Source of the DNA: Symsagittifera roscoffensis | Lineage: Eukaryota; Xenacoelomorpha; Acoela; Convolutidae | Direction of reading: 5' to 3' | Assembly (NCBI RefSeq): GCF_963678635.1 | Contig: NC_087067.1 | Location: forward strand, 38,783,682-38,847,681 | DNA: 64,000 nt | In this document: positions 23,739 through 34,691 of the stretch, in pieces | Layout: every line of letters starts with the position of its first letter | How positions within the stretch are numbered: position 1 is the stretch's first letter | Notes under the pieces: generated by a model | Database searches by the model: none | The model's input: only the letters and a program-made list of their open reading frames with translations | What the model was told of the DNA's origin: nothing | Translations under genes and position numbers: made by a program

Positions 23739-25047
23739 AAATTTATAACGATGGCATTAAATTCTTTAAAGAACTAGTTGTAATGTTCAGTCAGTTGTAT
23801 ATTAAACATAACATCTAGTTGGGCTCAAAATGATATATTTTATTGAACCTAAAATCAAAGAAAACAATATAAAAATTGGCTGGTTGTGCTGCAAGTAGCA
23901 CAAAATGTTTGTGTCCCAGTCTTCTTTGCAAAAAATCTAGTAGAAAACAAATTTATATATATATTTTTTTCAAATGGTTTTCATATTGAATTTTGAGTGG
24001 GAGGGGGAGGAGGAAGCGTTGAATTAACATTATTTAGCTTATTTTTCAAATGTTTTCGTTCAAGTCGTTTTTACGTAAAATAACAAAAAAAAAGAAAAAA
24101 TGTAGTTGCAATGAAGTGTGGGCTGTTCTTCATCTATTCATGCATTAGTTTACCTAAAAATCTGTTATTTGCGTCAATTTTTATTTTAATTTTTATTTTG
24201 ATCTATCGGTTGAGACTTGATGAATATTCTTTGTAACACTTGACTTAGTGAGAAAAAAGCACGAATTGAACTTCCTCATCATCTTTGGTGATCAAAACAA
24301 AACTTTTTGTCATAAAAAAAATTCATTATTTTGAAGTTTTTCTACTCAAGTCGTTTTTCATCGACAAAACTAATTAGGTTCAGCGCAGAAAGCAGAAATT
24401 TAAAAAAAAAAGCTAGCAGAAACGAAGAAAATTGCGTTTTTTTTTGCTTTTTTTTTAAACTTCTATGCAAAATGGATATAAAAGTAAATAATTTAGATAC
24501 TAAGTTATATATTTTCAACTTACTGGAACTTATATCAACTTAAACTTGAATTGGCCATGCAAAAAACGTCAAAGAAAAAAATCTACAAAAAATGATAGTT
24601 TTTCTGGGAGCTTCTTTTAAAGGCTCAGTTTTAAAATTTCTATTAAGTATTGGATCATTCAGAGCTGCGCCCAAAAAATGCGCCCAAAAACATAAAAAAG
24701 TTAGTTTCAACAGACAGAAACTAGATATTACAGATTTATGAAAGTCATCGTTCATATTTCAAAATACAAAATTCAAAAAGATTACAATGTGTAACAAGGA
24801 TAGCCCATTACTGTGCAAGTAGCACAGATTGTTCCGACCAAAGCCTTTGAAAAAGCACAATTAATCTAGATTAAAAAACCAAAAATAGAATAAAAACTCA
24901 TAAAAGCATTTGGAAGTTGTTTTTTCGCAGCTATAATCATGATAGAAAAAAGATCATGTGATATTTCGCATGACATCTTACAAAAGTTTGTTGTGACAAC
25001 TGCTTTTGTGAGAAAAAGTACACGGCCGAATCCCAAAAACCCTCATC
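22528..25047 (+). repeat. Segmental duplication, copy B
   Basis: This matches 1-2519 with an offset of 22,527, rising to 22,528 after a one-base poly-T indel. It covers the last two UGT exons and about 1.3 kb of 3' flank. Beyond 25,047 the sequence continues ATCTTTGATAATC, while copy A continues GAAACGCC. A related CATCATCTTTGGTGATCA phrase occurs inside both copies (near 1750 and 24,277), so the breakpoint may lie in short homology. Confidence 0.95.
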
Positions 25048-26065
25048 ATCTTTGATAATCAGAACAGTATATTTTGGCCGTTCAAAGTTTTTTCTGCTGC
25101 GAGCTACTTTTTATGATATAAATCAAAAAACCATAAATACACCACATAAATTTGAAAAACAGCGTTTTTGCATTTTTTTGTTCTTTTCCATGCAAAACGG
25201 ATGTTTCCATCTCCGATTATGTTTTCGACTGACATGATGCTATATCAAAATGAAAATTTAGTAGCTTTGCGAAAGGTTTTCAGAGAAATCTAGAAACATT
25301 TTTTTTCTTTGAAACTTTCATTATGCTTGTTCTTTCTATTTTTTTTGTAAACGTTGACAAGCAGTTGAAAATTGAGCGCTTCAACCCCAGCAAGGTGCAG
25401 ATTTAATGTTCTTACTACTGAAACTGAGGAAAAACTTTGCCTTTGGATGTGTTTTACCGAAATATAAAGAGATCTTAAAAACTTATACAGAATTTTTTTT
25501 TGAAAATATTTTGGGAAAACCAACTGCAGTTATTAAGAACAGTAGAACTTAAAGCATATCGCTTTCGGCGCTGTAAAACCTTTCCTTGAGTCATATAAAT
25601 TTGGCAAAAAAACACATCGCCATTTCGAAACATTCCTTTCACGTTTGCAATTTTCCAAAGCTTTTAGGTACTATTTGTTAAAACTAAAATGATTTTCATC
25701 ACTAATCACAAGTTTTGATGTAATTCACAATACAAAAAGTTATAGTAAAAATAAGTTGTTCATTTTGTTCCTCATCATAAAACGTTCAGCTATCAGGTCA
25801 ACGATTCAAGCAGTATTTCACTCTTCGATACATTGCAAAAATCCTCTCTGCTGATAAGAAAAATACAGCCAATAGTTTCGCCACTTGTAGATAATCTCCT
25901 GTTGTCACCTTTGATACCTACAACGGTTCAGTTAGCTTTAAAAAAAACTTTTCTGCTTGTGAAACATATATTTTGCAAACTAAATATTTCAAGCTGTTCG
26001 GCTTTTTACAGACGAGACAACCAAGATTCGCACGCTTGTTTTTTCGGCGCGACCTTTCCTCAAAG
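25048..26065. other. Intergenic DNA, no gene recognised
   Basis: AT-rich; open frames at 25,052-25,237, 25,290-25,523 and 25,833-26,069 have no recognisable family, signal or splice context. Confidence 0.4.
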
Positions 26066-29000
26066 TTAGTTTATGTTTGTCTGAAAATTTTTTTTCAGTG
26101 TTTGGTGAAAAAATTGGCCGCGATTTAAAATAAACTGTACTAAAAGTTTTTTAAAAATTGCATACTTTTTTGTAGATTTCTGAGGCCCACACAACTGTGA
26201 CCTCAGTATGCGTTCGGAACTCATTGGGTGTGCTCGAAATTTCCGAATAGATGAATCTTCCATTCTCTGGGTTGACCACCCCTTGCTTGTTCTCGAATTG
26301 CTCCTCGCTTAGCTTCACCAAAACTTTGTGACCACCTGAGAAAAGGAAATGAAAGGTCTTGAAAAAATGCATTTAAATGTTGTTGACCCATTTTCAGAAA
26401 ACCAAATAGGGTTGCCAAGCTCGAAAAACACCACACTTGTTCAAGCTCTATCTTGTTCTAGCAAAGTATAAAATAGCATAAAATGGGGAAATTTTTTTGG
26501 GAAATGAAATCGTATGGTCTGTCTCTGCTCAACCCTCTAATGATATAACTTGGAGAGCTTTACGGTTCCCTTTTTGGATTTTTTTCAGCTCATGGAGGAC
26601 TTCGGGAAAGCAATTTGGCTGACTTTAAAATAACAGCGACGTTTAATTTTTTTTCCTCCAAGTTGAAAGGTCAGTGGTTCAAAGCCCAACTATGATCCGC
26701 GCTTGTCGCCTGAGTTTGAGGCAAAAATCTCAGCACCGATAAATCACCGAAAAAATTGCACGTACTTCTTAAGCACTGACGCAACAGCTCGTACTTTTGT
26801 TCTTTCTCTTGTGGACAGTACCGTGCCGTGGGGGGAGGGGGGAGTGGCGGGTTAGTCGATTGTCCCCCCCCCCCCTCAATTCTGGTTGCCAAATTTTTTC
26901 CAAAGGGTACCCTTTTGGGCTCTTTTTCCTTTCCCCCCCCACCTCACTCAAACATGAATTTTATGGTCTAACGAGCGGTCTTACAAGGTTAATTATGGAG
27001 ACCAAATATGTTTGTCATGGCCTATTTAGTCTACATGCCATTTTTTATGACAATCGGACAAAGTGAACAGTAATTTCAAATATAAAAATTTGCAGGTGGG
27101 GGGAAAAGGAAAAAGAGCCCCCTTTTGCTATAGATTTACAAGATCTATTTTTGGCTGACCAATATCAGAAGTTTTCTAAAGGCGCTTTTGGCGCCAATAT
27201 TACTAAATTTGAGGGGAGAGCGCGCAAATAATAGCCCTCCCCTAGAAAAATTTCTGCGCACGCCACTGCTTGTGGATAAATGGTCTTGACTTGAAAATGG
27301 TCTTGTTTTGAAAAAACTTTTTCGATCTGGTGGTCAGATTTTTCCATTGGTAAAGTATGTGTCCCGAAATCGACTCGATTGCGTCAAAGTTTGACCAGGA
27401 TGAAGATAAAGACAATGGATAAAAATTAAAATAAAAAGTCGCAAAATACAAAAAGGTGATGATTTTAAACCATTTCTGTAAACATGGGCATATGGGAGGT
27501 TTTCTCAAGGGAGTGGCCGTTTTCAAAAAAATGGTCTTTTTTGGTCGAAAAAGTTTTAAGTGTCGCCGGTCGAAAAATAAAGCAGCAAAATAGTACCAAA
27601 GCGATAGTGAGCCCTTAGGATGGTGAAGGGCCGAATCCCTGAGGAAAAGGATGGCCGCCTCCACCCCACCCTAATTTCGCCCATGCATACAAAAACTGTT
27701 TTTGAGTGCTTGAAACGTATTAAACAATGGATAACTGTTCCGTTTTTCACTAGACTTGATATTCTCTTAACAATTTTGACTAGTTGAATTTTTACGGAAT
27801 TGGTGTTTATCCGCTTGACGTTCCATGAATGATAATATTTTTTAATAGCTTCTCATGGTCTGTGTCCATAAATTTCTATTACAATTGATTAATAATCGGT
27901 TATATAACAAATGAAGTATAAATGGATTCATTTAATTATAGTTAATTATTATAATTTTTTTGAGTTCGAGCTTGGATTTTCCAAATACTTGAAAGTAAAG
28001 TTTCAAAACTTGAACGTTGGAATTGTCTAATTGCGTTTTTTACATTTGGCTATAGTAAACAATGAATTGTTTTTTACTTGTCTTTCTTTCTACTTGCCTT
28101 CCCTCCCCCCACCATTTACTCGGTCCTTAAATATACTTTAAAACTTGTGTAAAATTTTGTGAACACATGGCAAACACAAGTACTCATATACTCCCCCTCG
28201 CTACATACCCCACTTAAAAAAAGACTGGTGTGTCAGGTGCCGTGGAAGTGGGAAATACGAGTGTGTATGTGTGAAGGGAGTGGGCTAAAAGAGCAGTAAG
28301 TAGTGCTGGGGTGTGAGGATGGTGTAAATAAAGGAGGGTGAAGGTAGGTGTGCGTGATTGGGGGAAGGAGAGTTAGATGTTGTGGATGGGGCAGGTTAGG
28401 TTCTGTGATGTACATCGGGGTAGGGGTGGTTTTTGGGGGTATTTGGGAAGTCGGGTAAGTGGGGGGTCGGTTAGGTGGGATGAGGTAAATGTGGAGGTGG
28501 GTAGATTTGTGCTTGTGTGGGGGATAACGGAGGTGGGGTACGTTTGAGGAAGATAAAAAGGGGGTGTTCAAATTTAGGCGTTAAAATCGAGTAGACCTGC
28601 GTTTAAAATGTGAGGCATATGGTATTGCAAAAATTAGGTAAACCTGAGATTGTTTAGAAATTGAGTAGGCTGTGAGTATCACAGAAAATTTGGAAAAAGC
28701 ATATAGAGAATATAAACTAATACAATGGTTTTAAATGGATAATAATTGATTTACCTTCTTCAAAAAAGAGTTCTGACCAATTGCGTGGTCTCAAATTCTG
28801 TTTAAAATTGGTATAATGTCATTTTTTTGACCTCAAAAATCTTTTATAATCGACTTTTATTCATGTAGTCTTTCTGTTGGTACCGTCTGAAAGATTGTAT
28901 ATCTTGAGCTCAAAGAAAATTTATCTGTGACTATTTGTTTGGAAGAATTCAGGTTTAAAACTACCACCACTTTGCCCAAATTGTGATTATTAATGTGCTA

Positions 29001-31275
29001 TATATGTGTTAAGTTTTTTATAGACTTAAAACGAGAAAGATGTAGGTTTATAAATTTTAGCAATTTTGGTAGCAAAAATTCATTTATAAGCCATTTGTTT
29101 GCTTAAGAGCCATATTGGATTGAAATAGTTAATTTTTTAACATACAAAAAAGTACAGAGCTGATTTAATTTATCCTTAAAAAATGAACCAAAAAATATTT
29201 CTGTAAACGCGTTGTGCTCGAATGGGGTTGAAGTTGGAAAACAAATAACCCGCATCCAGTTTCTAGCGTTAATATTCGATTATTTTACAATTTTACTACC
29301 AGTGCTACTAAAATTAGGAAACAATCGATTTTAATCAAATAATAATCGACTATAATCTCTCTTTTTGAAATCAAATTGAAATTAACTATAATACTTTTTA
29401 ATCGATTATAATCGATTATTTGTTCGTCTATTTTTCGATTAAGTTATAATCAATTATAACTGATTATAATCCAATATTTTTATTCAATTTCTAATTCATC
29501 AGTTTTGCTCAAAGATCCAATATAATCGATTGTATTTGACTATAATCCCATTGGTTTGTCCATTTTGTTTTCGTAATTGCATCTAAATTGCTTATATTTT
29601 ATGCTTTTTGTAGACGTTGGTTCCTATGAAAAATGAGAATTTTTTTTTAAATTTTCCAATCAATTCAAATTTATCAGGTTTTTTTTTTCATTTCTTCCCT
29701 ATTAGAGGTTGTTTTGTGATGAACGTTTTAAGCTTTTTTAACCACCAAAACAGCAAATTGATTTAGTTTCATGATTAAATCGGAAGATTTATTTTTCATC
29801 TACCGCGGAAACTTTTCCGCTATTATGAAGGGATTTCTATGAAACTTTTGTTTCGTGGTAAAATTTGTGTTCAGATGAACCAAAGGGTTCAAGAAATTTC
29901 TTTTTCAGCAATTTTGTTATTGATATAATTCGAATAATGTTTTGATTCGACAAAATTTTGGCAAAACATGAGATTATAATTTACTTTAAGGGTTTTTTGT
30001 AAAATTTTTAAGGGTTTAAGGGTTTTTTACTTTAAGGGTTTCTCTTGGAAAATATCACGATTATGATCAATTATAAACCCTATAAACACCTATTTTTGTC
30101 ATTATAATCAATTATAATTGAAAAAAGCCATCAAAATAATCCATTATAATCGATTACTTGAACCTATATTTGGAAGCGGGAAGAATTAAAGTTGCTTCGA
30201 ATTTCAACAAAATAACTATGGTGCAACTTACTTTGCAATTTTTGTGGCCAAAAATTTACCTCAAAATGGGTCTTTTTGGCTTTTTTTAGTGTACAAAAAC
30301 TACGCTGAATCTTATGTTTCAATTGATGAGCAAGCTGATTGATGTCAAATATCAAAGTGAGCCTCTTTTTCAGTCCGACATTTGTAAGGAGATTATAAAA
30401 CTTTTATTAGATTTAGCGTAATTTTTGATTGACTAAAAGAATCCAAAATAAATTGCATCATACTATTTCTAGTAAATTTTTAAGCAGTTTTGCTTAAGCT
30501 TTTTTTTCGATAGTCAATCCAATTTGAGAAAAACGCGTTTAAAAAGTCAGGTTTTGCTCGTTTTGTCCGGATAATATAAATCAGCGCTGTATATTTATCC
30601 ATCGGTTTATATTGACAAAAAATTGAAGTCGTTCAAAAAATTATGGTCGTTCATTTTTGGCGAGAACTGGGAAAAATATATATCCTTGCTGTTTGCTTTC
30701 GTTTTGGTTCTTTTACCAGAGAAACGTGGTTTTGGTCTAGTTGCTAAGTCATTTTTGAAGGAGGACACTGCTTTCTGTGGGTTGTCAGTTGCCAAGCTTG
30801 AAGCCGTATCCCATTTTTATGGGAGCACTAAAATACTGTAAGCATGGCGAACATCCGAGTTGCACTTCATTCTAAGAAACTCCCCCGCAGACAAATTTTG
30901 GGGGGATTCCGCAATTGAAATGTTCATTGGAAAGTTGATTATTGATCCATTGTGAATTTTTCTTGGATACATAAAAGTGTGTTCAAAAATTGTGCAATTT
31001 TTCAGACTTCTGTTTTTTGCTGAATGAAAGTCAATTTTGCACACGCAGTTTTCTAAAAATGAAACGCCAACCGAAGAATCAGTGGTAAAATTCAAGACTG
31101 TTGCGGTGAATAATATAACGCTGCTATCGTAAAAACCGTTCGAGATAGACAAAAAACGTATATCAGAACTAGTTTCCCAAATTGAACTTACAACGGACAA
31201 AAAGTCTTGAGCAATTAAAAAGATTAACAACATCGCGATAACCAGAACGCACAAAACTCTCGAGCGGTTTGACAT
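26066..31275 (-). CDS. Unrecognised type II membrane or secreted glycoprotein, two main exons
   Basis: Exon 1 (31,275-30,837) begins at an ATG followed by MSNRSR and a strong hydrophobic segment (VLCVLVIAMLLIFLIAQDFL, about residues 8-28), a signal anchor or uncleaved signal. The ectodomain has several N-glycosylation sequons (NFT, NRS, NCT, NGS, NIS, NLS) and a few cysteines (CVCKI, NCT, MKC). A donor GTATTTT after the codons for HAY leaves phase 1; the UGT exon 1 uses the same kind of donor. Exon 2 (26,335-26,166), with acceptor TTCTCAG and donor GTATGC, starts in exactly the matching phase and adds SGHKVLVKLSEEQF to EVTVVWASEIYKK; its base composition is clearly coding-like. A possible tiny last exon at 26,080-26,066 (acceptor TTTTCAG) would add four residues and a stop. 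The intron is about 4.5 kb and carries MITEs. I recognise no family. Joining the exons is inference from phase, strand and order. Confidence 0.5.
26816..27268. mobile_element. hAT-type MITE with a second MITE nested inside
   Basis: The element is bounded by CAGTACCGTGCCGTGGGGGG on the left and the complement of CAGTGGCGTGCGCAGAAAT on the right. It is flanked by a perfect 8-bp target duplication, CTTGTGGA, at 26,808-26,815 and 27,269-27,276. Inner phrases (AAGGCGC..GGCGCCAATATTACTAAATTTGAGGGG, read in parts) are shared with the CAGGGGCGG family. It has been split by the GGCTC element at 26,918-27,119, so it is the older insertion. No transposase is present. Confidence 0.85.
26918..27119 (-). 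mobile_element. GGCTC-ended MITE (family A), nested
   Basis: The terminal inverted repeats are GGCTCTTTTTCCTTTCCCCC and its complement GGGGGAAAAGGAAAAAGAGCC. An exact 8-bp target duplication CCCTTTTG lies at 26,910-26,917 and 27,120-27,127. Internal hallmarks shared with other copies are (complemented) GGCCATGACAAACATATTTG and the ACACCATAAAATTGATGC-like phrase. It is non-autonomous and about 200 bp. Confidence 0.85.
27485..27683. mobile_element. Possible hAT-type MITE with TGGGC ends
   Basis: Ends TGGGCATATGGGAGG and complement TGGGCGAAATTAGGGTGGG form a weak inverted repeat. The flanks TGTAAACA and TGCATACA match at 6 of 8 positions. The internal GAATCCCTGA phrase followed by a C-rich end resembles the right end of the element at 42,090-42,492. 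Identity as an insertion is likely, exact ends less so. Confidence 0.45.
28195..28570. repeat. G/T-rich low-complexity block
   Basis: The + strand is almost free of C for about 350 bases, with runs such as GGGGTAGGGGTGGTTTTTGGG and many GTGTG and GGAGG phrases. The bottom strand is the matching C/A-rich strand. No regular repeat unit is seen. Confidence 0.8.
29265..30160. repeat. Clustered TAATCGATTA-type palindromes
   Basis: About ten variants of (T)ATAATCGATTATAAT occur at 29,320-29,345, 29,395-29,425, 29,445-29,480, 29,515-29,550 and 30,055-30,150, usually overlapping or back to back (for example TAATCGATTATAATCGATTA near 29,400). They could be a degenerate satellite or a cluster of TAATCNATTA-like dimeric homeodomain sites; sequence alone does not decide. 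Confidence 0.6.
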
Positions 31276-33877
31276 TTTAGTATTTTCTTTCTCGTGTTTT
31301 TTTTTGAAAATGCAATAAAATTTCACGTATTCTTAAATCGTGATTTCGATTAACTATGCCAGGTGTAAAAAAAATTAAACTTTTAAATTATAAAAAAAAG
31401 ATTTAACGAAAAGGAAAAAGGGAAACTTTGATATTGCGTAGAAGCTGGTAAATTAAAAAACTGCTCCGTGATATATATTTTTTGCAGTTGCCTCCTTTGT
31501 GCACCAATAAATATTGATGTCATAATCTGGTGCATAGTAGTCCACAAAACAACTTTTAAATATAAAAATAGTTTGTTAATCGATAATGAATAATTTTGAT
31601 GTCAGTGAATCGCACCAAAATGCTTTCAATCGCTTTAAGGAAGGTCAGAGAAAGTTTTCTTCCAGAAATCTCATAATTTTTTTCTAAAATAGTTCTAAAG
31701 AAATAAAAAATCAAAAATAATTTTTCGAGCTTTTTTGTATACCGTAGTTATGGATAAAATCAATTTGAGAAAATGACTTCTTTTTTAATTTTGATATGAA
31801 AAACTTTAGATTATGCTATTAATATTTGCCTTTTGAATCAAAGATTCCACATTAAATTTGTAGTTTCATTCAAAAATTCTCATTGTTACATATATTCAGC
31901 AGTTGAAAGTTTTTGGAGACAAATAGTCATCATGTGGGGTCATTCATATAGCTTTGGGGTGTATACATTTTTGAAAAAAGTTCTCAACAGCCAATTAGGA
32001 ATAAATTATTATTTTAAAAAATTTAGCGCGCAAGATAAACTTGAATGTGTCAACTCATGTGGCGAATGGTTAGATTCTGCCTACGGTACTTCAGGTATTG
32101 TACTCAGCAGAAAATGGACTTTAATTATCAGAAATTTTAAATAAAATTAACCACGAATAAAAAATATTGAAACGTTTCATCTTACACTTTTTCAAGAGAA
32201 GTTTTCGTATCTTACATTTTTTATCAAAAAAAAAACTTATATAAATTTAGAGCCATATTTTCTAAGATGTTGCAGAAGTGTTATAAAAAATTTCTAAAAT
32301 TATGACCATTCGTCAATCCGGAGTCCTTCAAAAGAGTTTTAAATCATCAACTTTTTGCCTTGGTTCGAGTTTTTGAAGGTATTTTAATGCTTACTCTTAT
32401 AAGAATTCAAAGCCTAAGCTCATAAGTTATTTTCCATGTAAGAACTGATGTGAAAATTTATTCATTTGTTCACGTTGACACGGTTTTCTGCAGTTTGAAG
32501 AGAACGAGCCGCAAAATGTTCTTTTAAAGAATCTTCTGAGGCTCGTTTTCTGGCAGTATTTAATCTATTTGTAACTTTCACAAAATATAACCCTAATGAA
32601 AAAAATTGAGTATTTACGTTTATAATCCCTTAAGGTGGAAAAAAGAAAAGTTATTTATTTCAAAATTGAATCGATCTATTTTTCCATCAGCCAATGAAAG
32701 GTTTTTTATAATTTATTTTCTTCTCACAATTTAAGTGACAAAGACCCCTAATACTCATAGCTTGAGTCACCAAAAATTTAATGTTTTGCATGTACAATGC
32801 ATAGGAAGAGATCTGAGTTCAGATGTCTTACACAAGCAATGTAATGAAAGAAGCAAACCTCTAATTTTTGGTAAATGATTTAAAAAGTGGTAGTTTTTTT
32901 AAATTGAAAATTTTATTAATGGACAGGGAATACTTGCAATACAAAAGAAATTAGTTTTTGAGCGTTTTCGGGAAAATTTATCCAGAGTAACAGGAAAACA
33001 ATCCAACTTGTATATTCAGGACTACGCTATGCACGCAAAAAAATTAAGTTTTGCAAGCAGGAAAAATTTCAGAAAATTTTTCATTCGGTAGAAAAATCGT
33101 TTTGCTCTTGAAAAAGATACAAAAAATTAGTTTTTTGATTTTTTTGTATGCCGTATTTTTGGATAGAATAAATTTCAGATTCTGCTTTTAATACATGCAC
33201 GCAGAATATATTAATAAATGGCCGCAAAAGAATTAAAATTTGCAGGCAAAAGAAAATTTCGGAAAATGCTCGTTTCGGTAGAAAATTCGTTTTGCTCTTG
33301 AAAAAAATACAAAAAACTTTTGGGGTCGTTTTGAATTTATTATTTGTCGCTTAAAATGTTGCATTTTTTTGTTTTGCAAGTGATGAGAAGGTCTGCTGCC
33401 TCTCTGTTTAATATACTGTTAATGTGGTTACATAAATTAATAATGTTTCGTACATCTGAATTCTTTGTTTTTTTTAGACAGTTAAATGAAAGTTTTTCAA
33501 CGGTCACCAGGTATGTTTTCCGGCAACATCAGGTAAATTTTTCTGCTTTATGAGGTAATTTTTTCTATATTGGATAACATTTTGCATAGCTTGAGATCCA
33601 ATTTTTTGCTCTGAATGGCGGGAAAAAATCATTTTTACTACCAACATCTTTGGGGTCGCTCAGAGCAGTTATTGAAAGCCCACGATAGTTACCATGTATG
33701 GTTCCTTGTAAACCATGCGTACGTCGCGTCATAAAATTTTCCATGGTATCCATGCGTCGCTCGATGCATGATACCATATTAACCATACATTGCAAGCATC
33801 CATGGTGACATCAATTCTCAACAGCCCTGGTAAAACTATCAAAATTGTCTAATTTGAATTCCCCCATAATAAAAAAA
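31276..33877. other. AT-rich intergenic DNA, no gene recognised
   Basis: Contains an imperfect local duplication: 33,025-33,130 recurs at about 33,215-33,320 (AAATTTGCAGGCAAAAG, CGGTAGAAAA.TCGTTTTGCTCTTGAAAAA). The phrase TTTTGTATACCGTAGTTATGGATA at 31,733 is echoed at 33,151. The open frame 31,833-32,144 has no recognisable features. Confidence 0.4.
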
Positions 33878-33993
33878 ATGTGCAATCATACGTCGCTCAT
33901 GCATGGAAATTGTGTTATTGTAGCATAAAAATACGTCGGCAATTTTTCATGGCTTCCATGGAACCATGCATGGTGCGACGTATAGTTGCACAT
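33878..33993. mobile_element. Small hairpin MITE with ATGTGCAA ends
   Basis: About 116 bp bounded by ATGTGCAATCATACGTCGC and the complement ATGTGCAACTATACGTCGC, which can fold as a long hairpin; CATGCATGG flanks the inner side of both arms. Upstream, 33,660-33,800 holds further TACGTCGC, GCATGGTATCCATGC and CCATGGTATCC phrases, probably a rearranged second copy. Confidence 0.7.
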
Positions 33994-34134
33994 TTTGGTC
34001 AACACGGGTTGTCAGTAAAATGCTATTCAAGTTGTATGATTAGCCTATTAACCAATTTTTTTCTTTTTTCTTACAACACGCCGAATTTATATCAAAGAAG
34101 TAATAAAAAACTTCAAACCTAGAGTACAACATTT

Positions 34135-34344
34135 GGCTCTTTTTCCTTTCACCCCCCCCCCCCCCCACCTGCAAAATTTTACCAGTAAAATTTTTTTCGC
34201 ATTATCCGAATGTTACAAAAATTGGTATGCGAATTATTTAGGCCATGACAAACATATTTGATCCTCATGGCTAACCTTATAAAACCCCTCGTTACACCAT
34301 AAAATTGATGCTTATGTGATGTGGGGGAAAAAGGAAAAAGAGCC
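34135..34344 (+). mobile_element. GGCTC-ended MITE (family A)
   Basis: The termini are GGCTCTTTTTCCTTTCACCC (followed by a long C run and CACCTGCAAA) and GGGGGAAAAAGGAAAAAGAGCC. Inside are AATTGGTATGCGAATTATTT, GGCCATGACAAACATATTTG and CACCATAAAATTGATGC, the family core. No clear target duplication remains. Confidence 0.8.
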
Positions 34345-34458
34345 AATAAAATTGGGGTATTTACATTTATAACCTTTTCTGTAAAATATAGCCCTTCAAT
34401 GAATAAACTGACAGAACAAATAAAATTGCACAGTGCTCTTATAGCTAAACAGGCAATG

Positions 34459-34672
34459 GGCTCTTTCCAGTTTCCCAACCTCCTCGTAAAATTGCAAAAA
34501 AAAGCTGTTCATCAACTGTTCACGTGGCTTTTTGCATGTTAGAAATGTAAAATTTGTTCAACTGTTCACGCTGACACGTTTTGATGCAGTTTATAACATG
34601 TAAAGTCATTTTAAATAGACTTTCATATATTGAATTTCAGAAAATAATCAAAGGGGGAACTGGAAAAGAGCC
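34459..34672 (+). mobile_element. GGCTC-ended MITE (family B)
   Basis: The ends are GGCTCTTTCCAGTTTCCCAA and complement GGCTCTTTTCCAGTTCCCCC. The flanks AGGCAATG (34,451-34,458) and AGGCCATG (34,673-34,680) are an 8-bp target duplication with one mismatch. It differs from family A in its CCAGTT subterminal region. Relatives occur at 38,205-38,316 and 39,597-39,815. Confidence 0.75.
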
Positions 34673-34691
34673 AGGCCATGTTACGATATAA

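Larger units (their letters stand above)
27684..30836. other. Intron of the unrecognised minus-strand gene: low-complexity and palindrome-rich DNA
   Basis: Two compositional zones stand out and are listed separately: a G/T-rich strand-asymmetric block (about 28,195-28,570) and clusters of ATTATAATCGATTATAAT-type palindromes (about 29,265-29,560 and 30,050-30,160). No exon was recognised. The open frame at 28,233-28,571 on the minus strand is a product of the skewed composition. Confidence 0.45.

Noticed and set aside
26640-26690. B-box-like GTGGTTCAAAGCCC
   Set aside because: No tRNA 5' half or A box before it; insufficient for a tRNA or SINE call.
28233-28571. 112-codon open frame on the minus strand rich in Pro, Thr, His and Ser
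   Set aside because: It is a by-product of the nearly C-free G/T-rich + strand; no domain, no splice context.
31833-32144. 103-codon + strand open frame
   Set aside because: No recognisable domain or signal, AT-driven residues, no supporting splice or family evidence.
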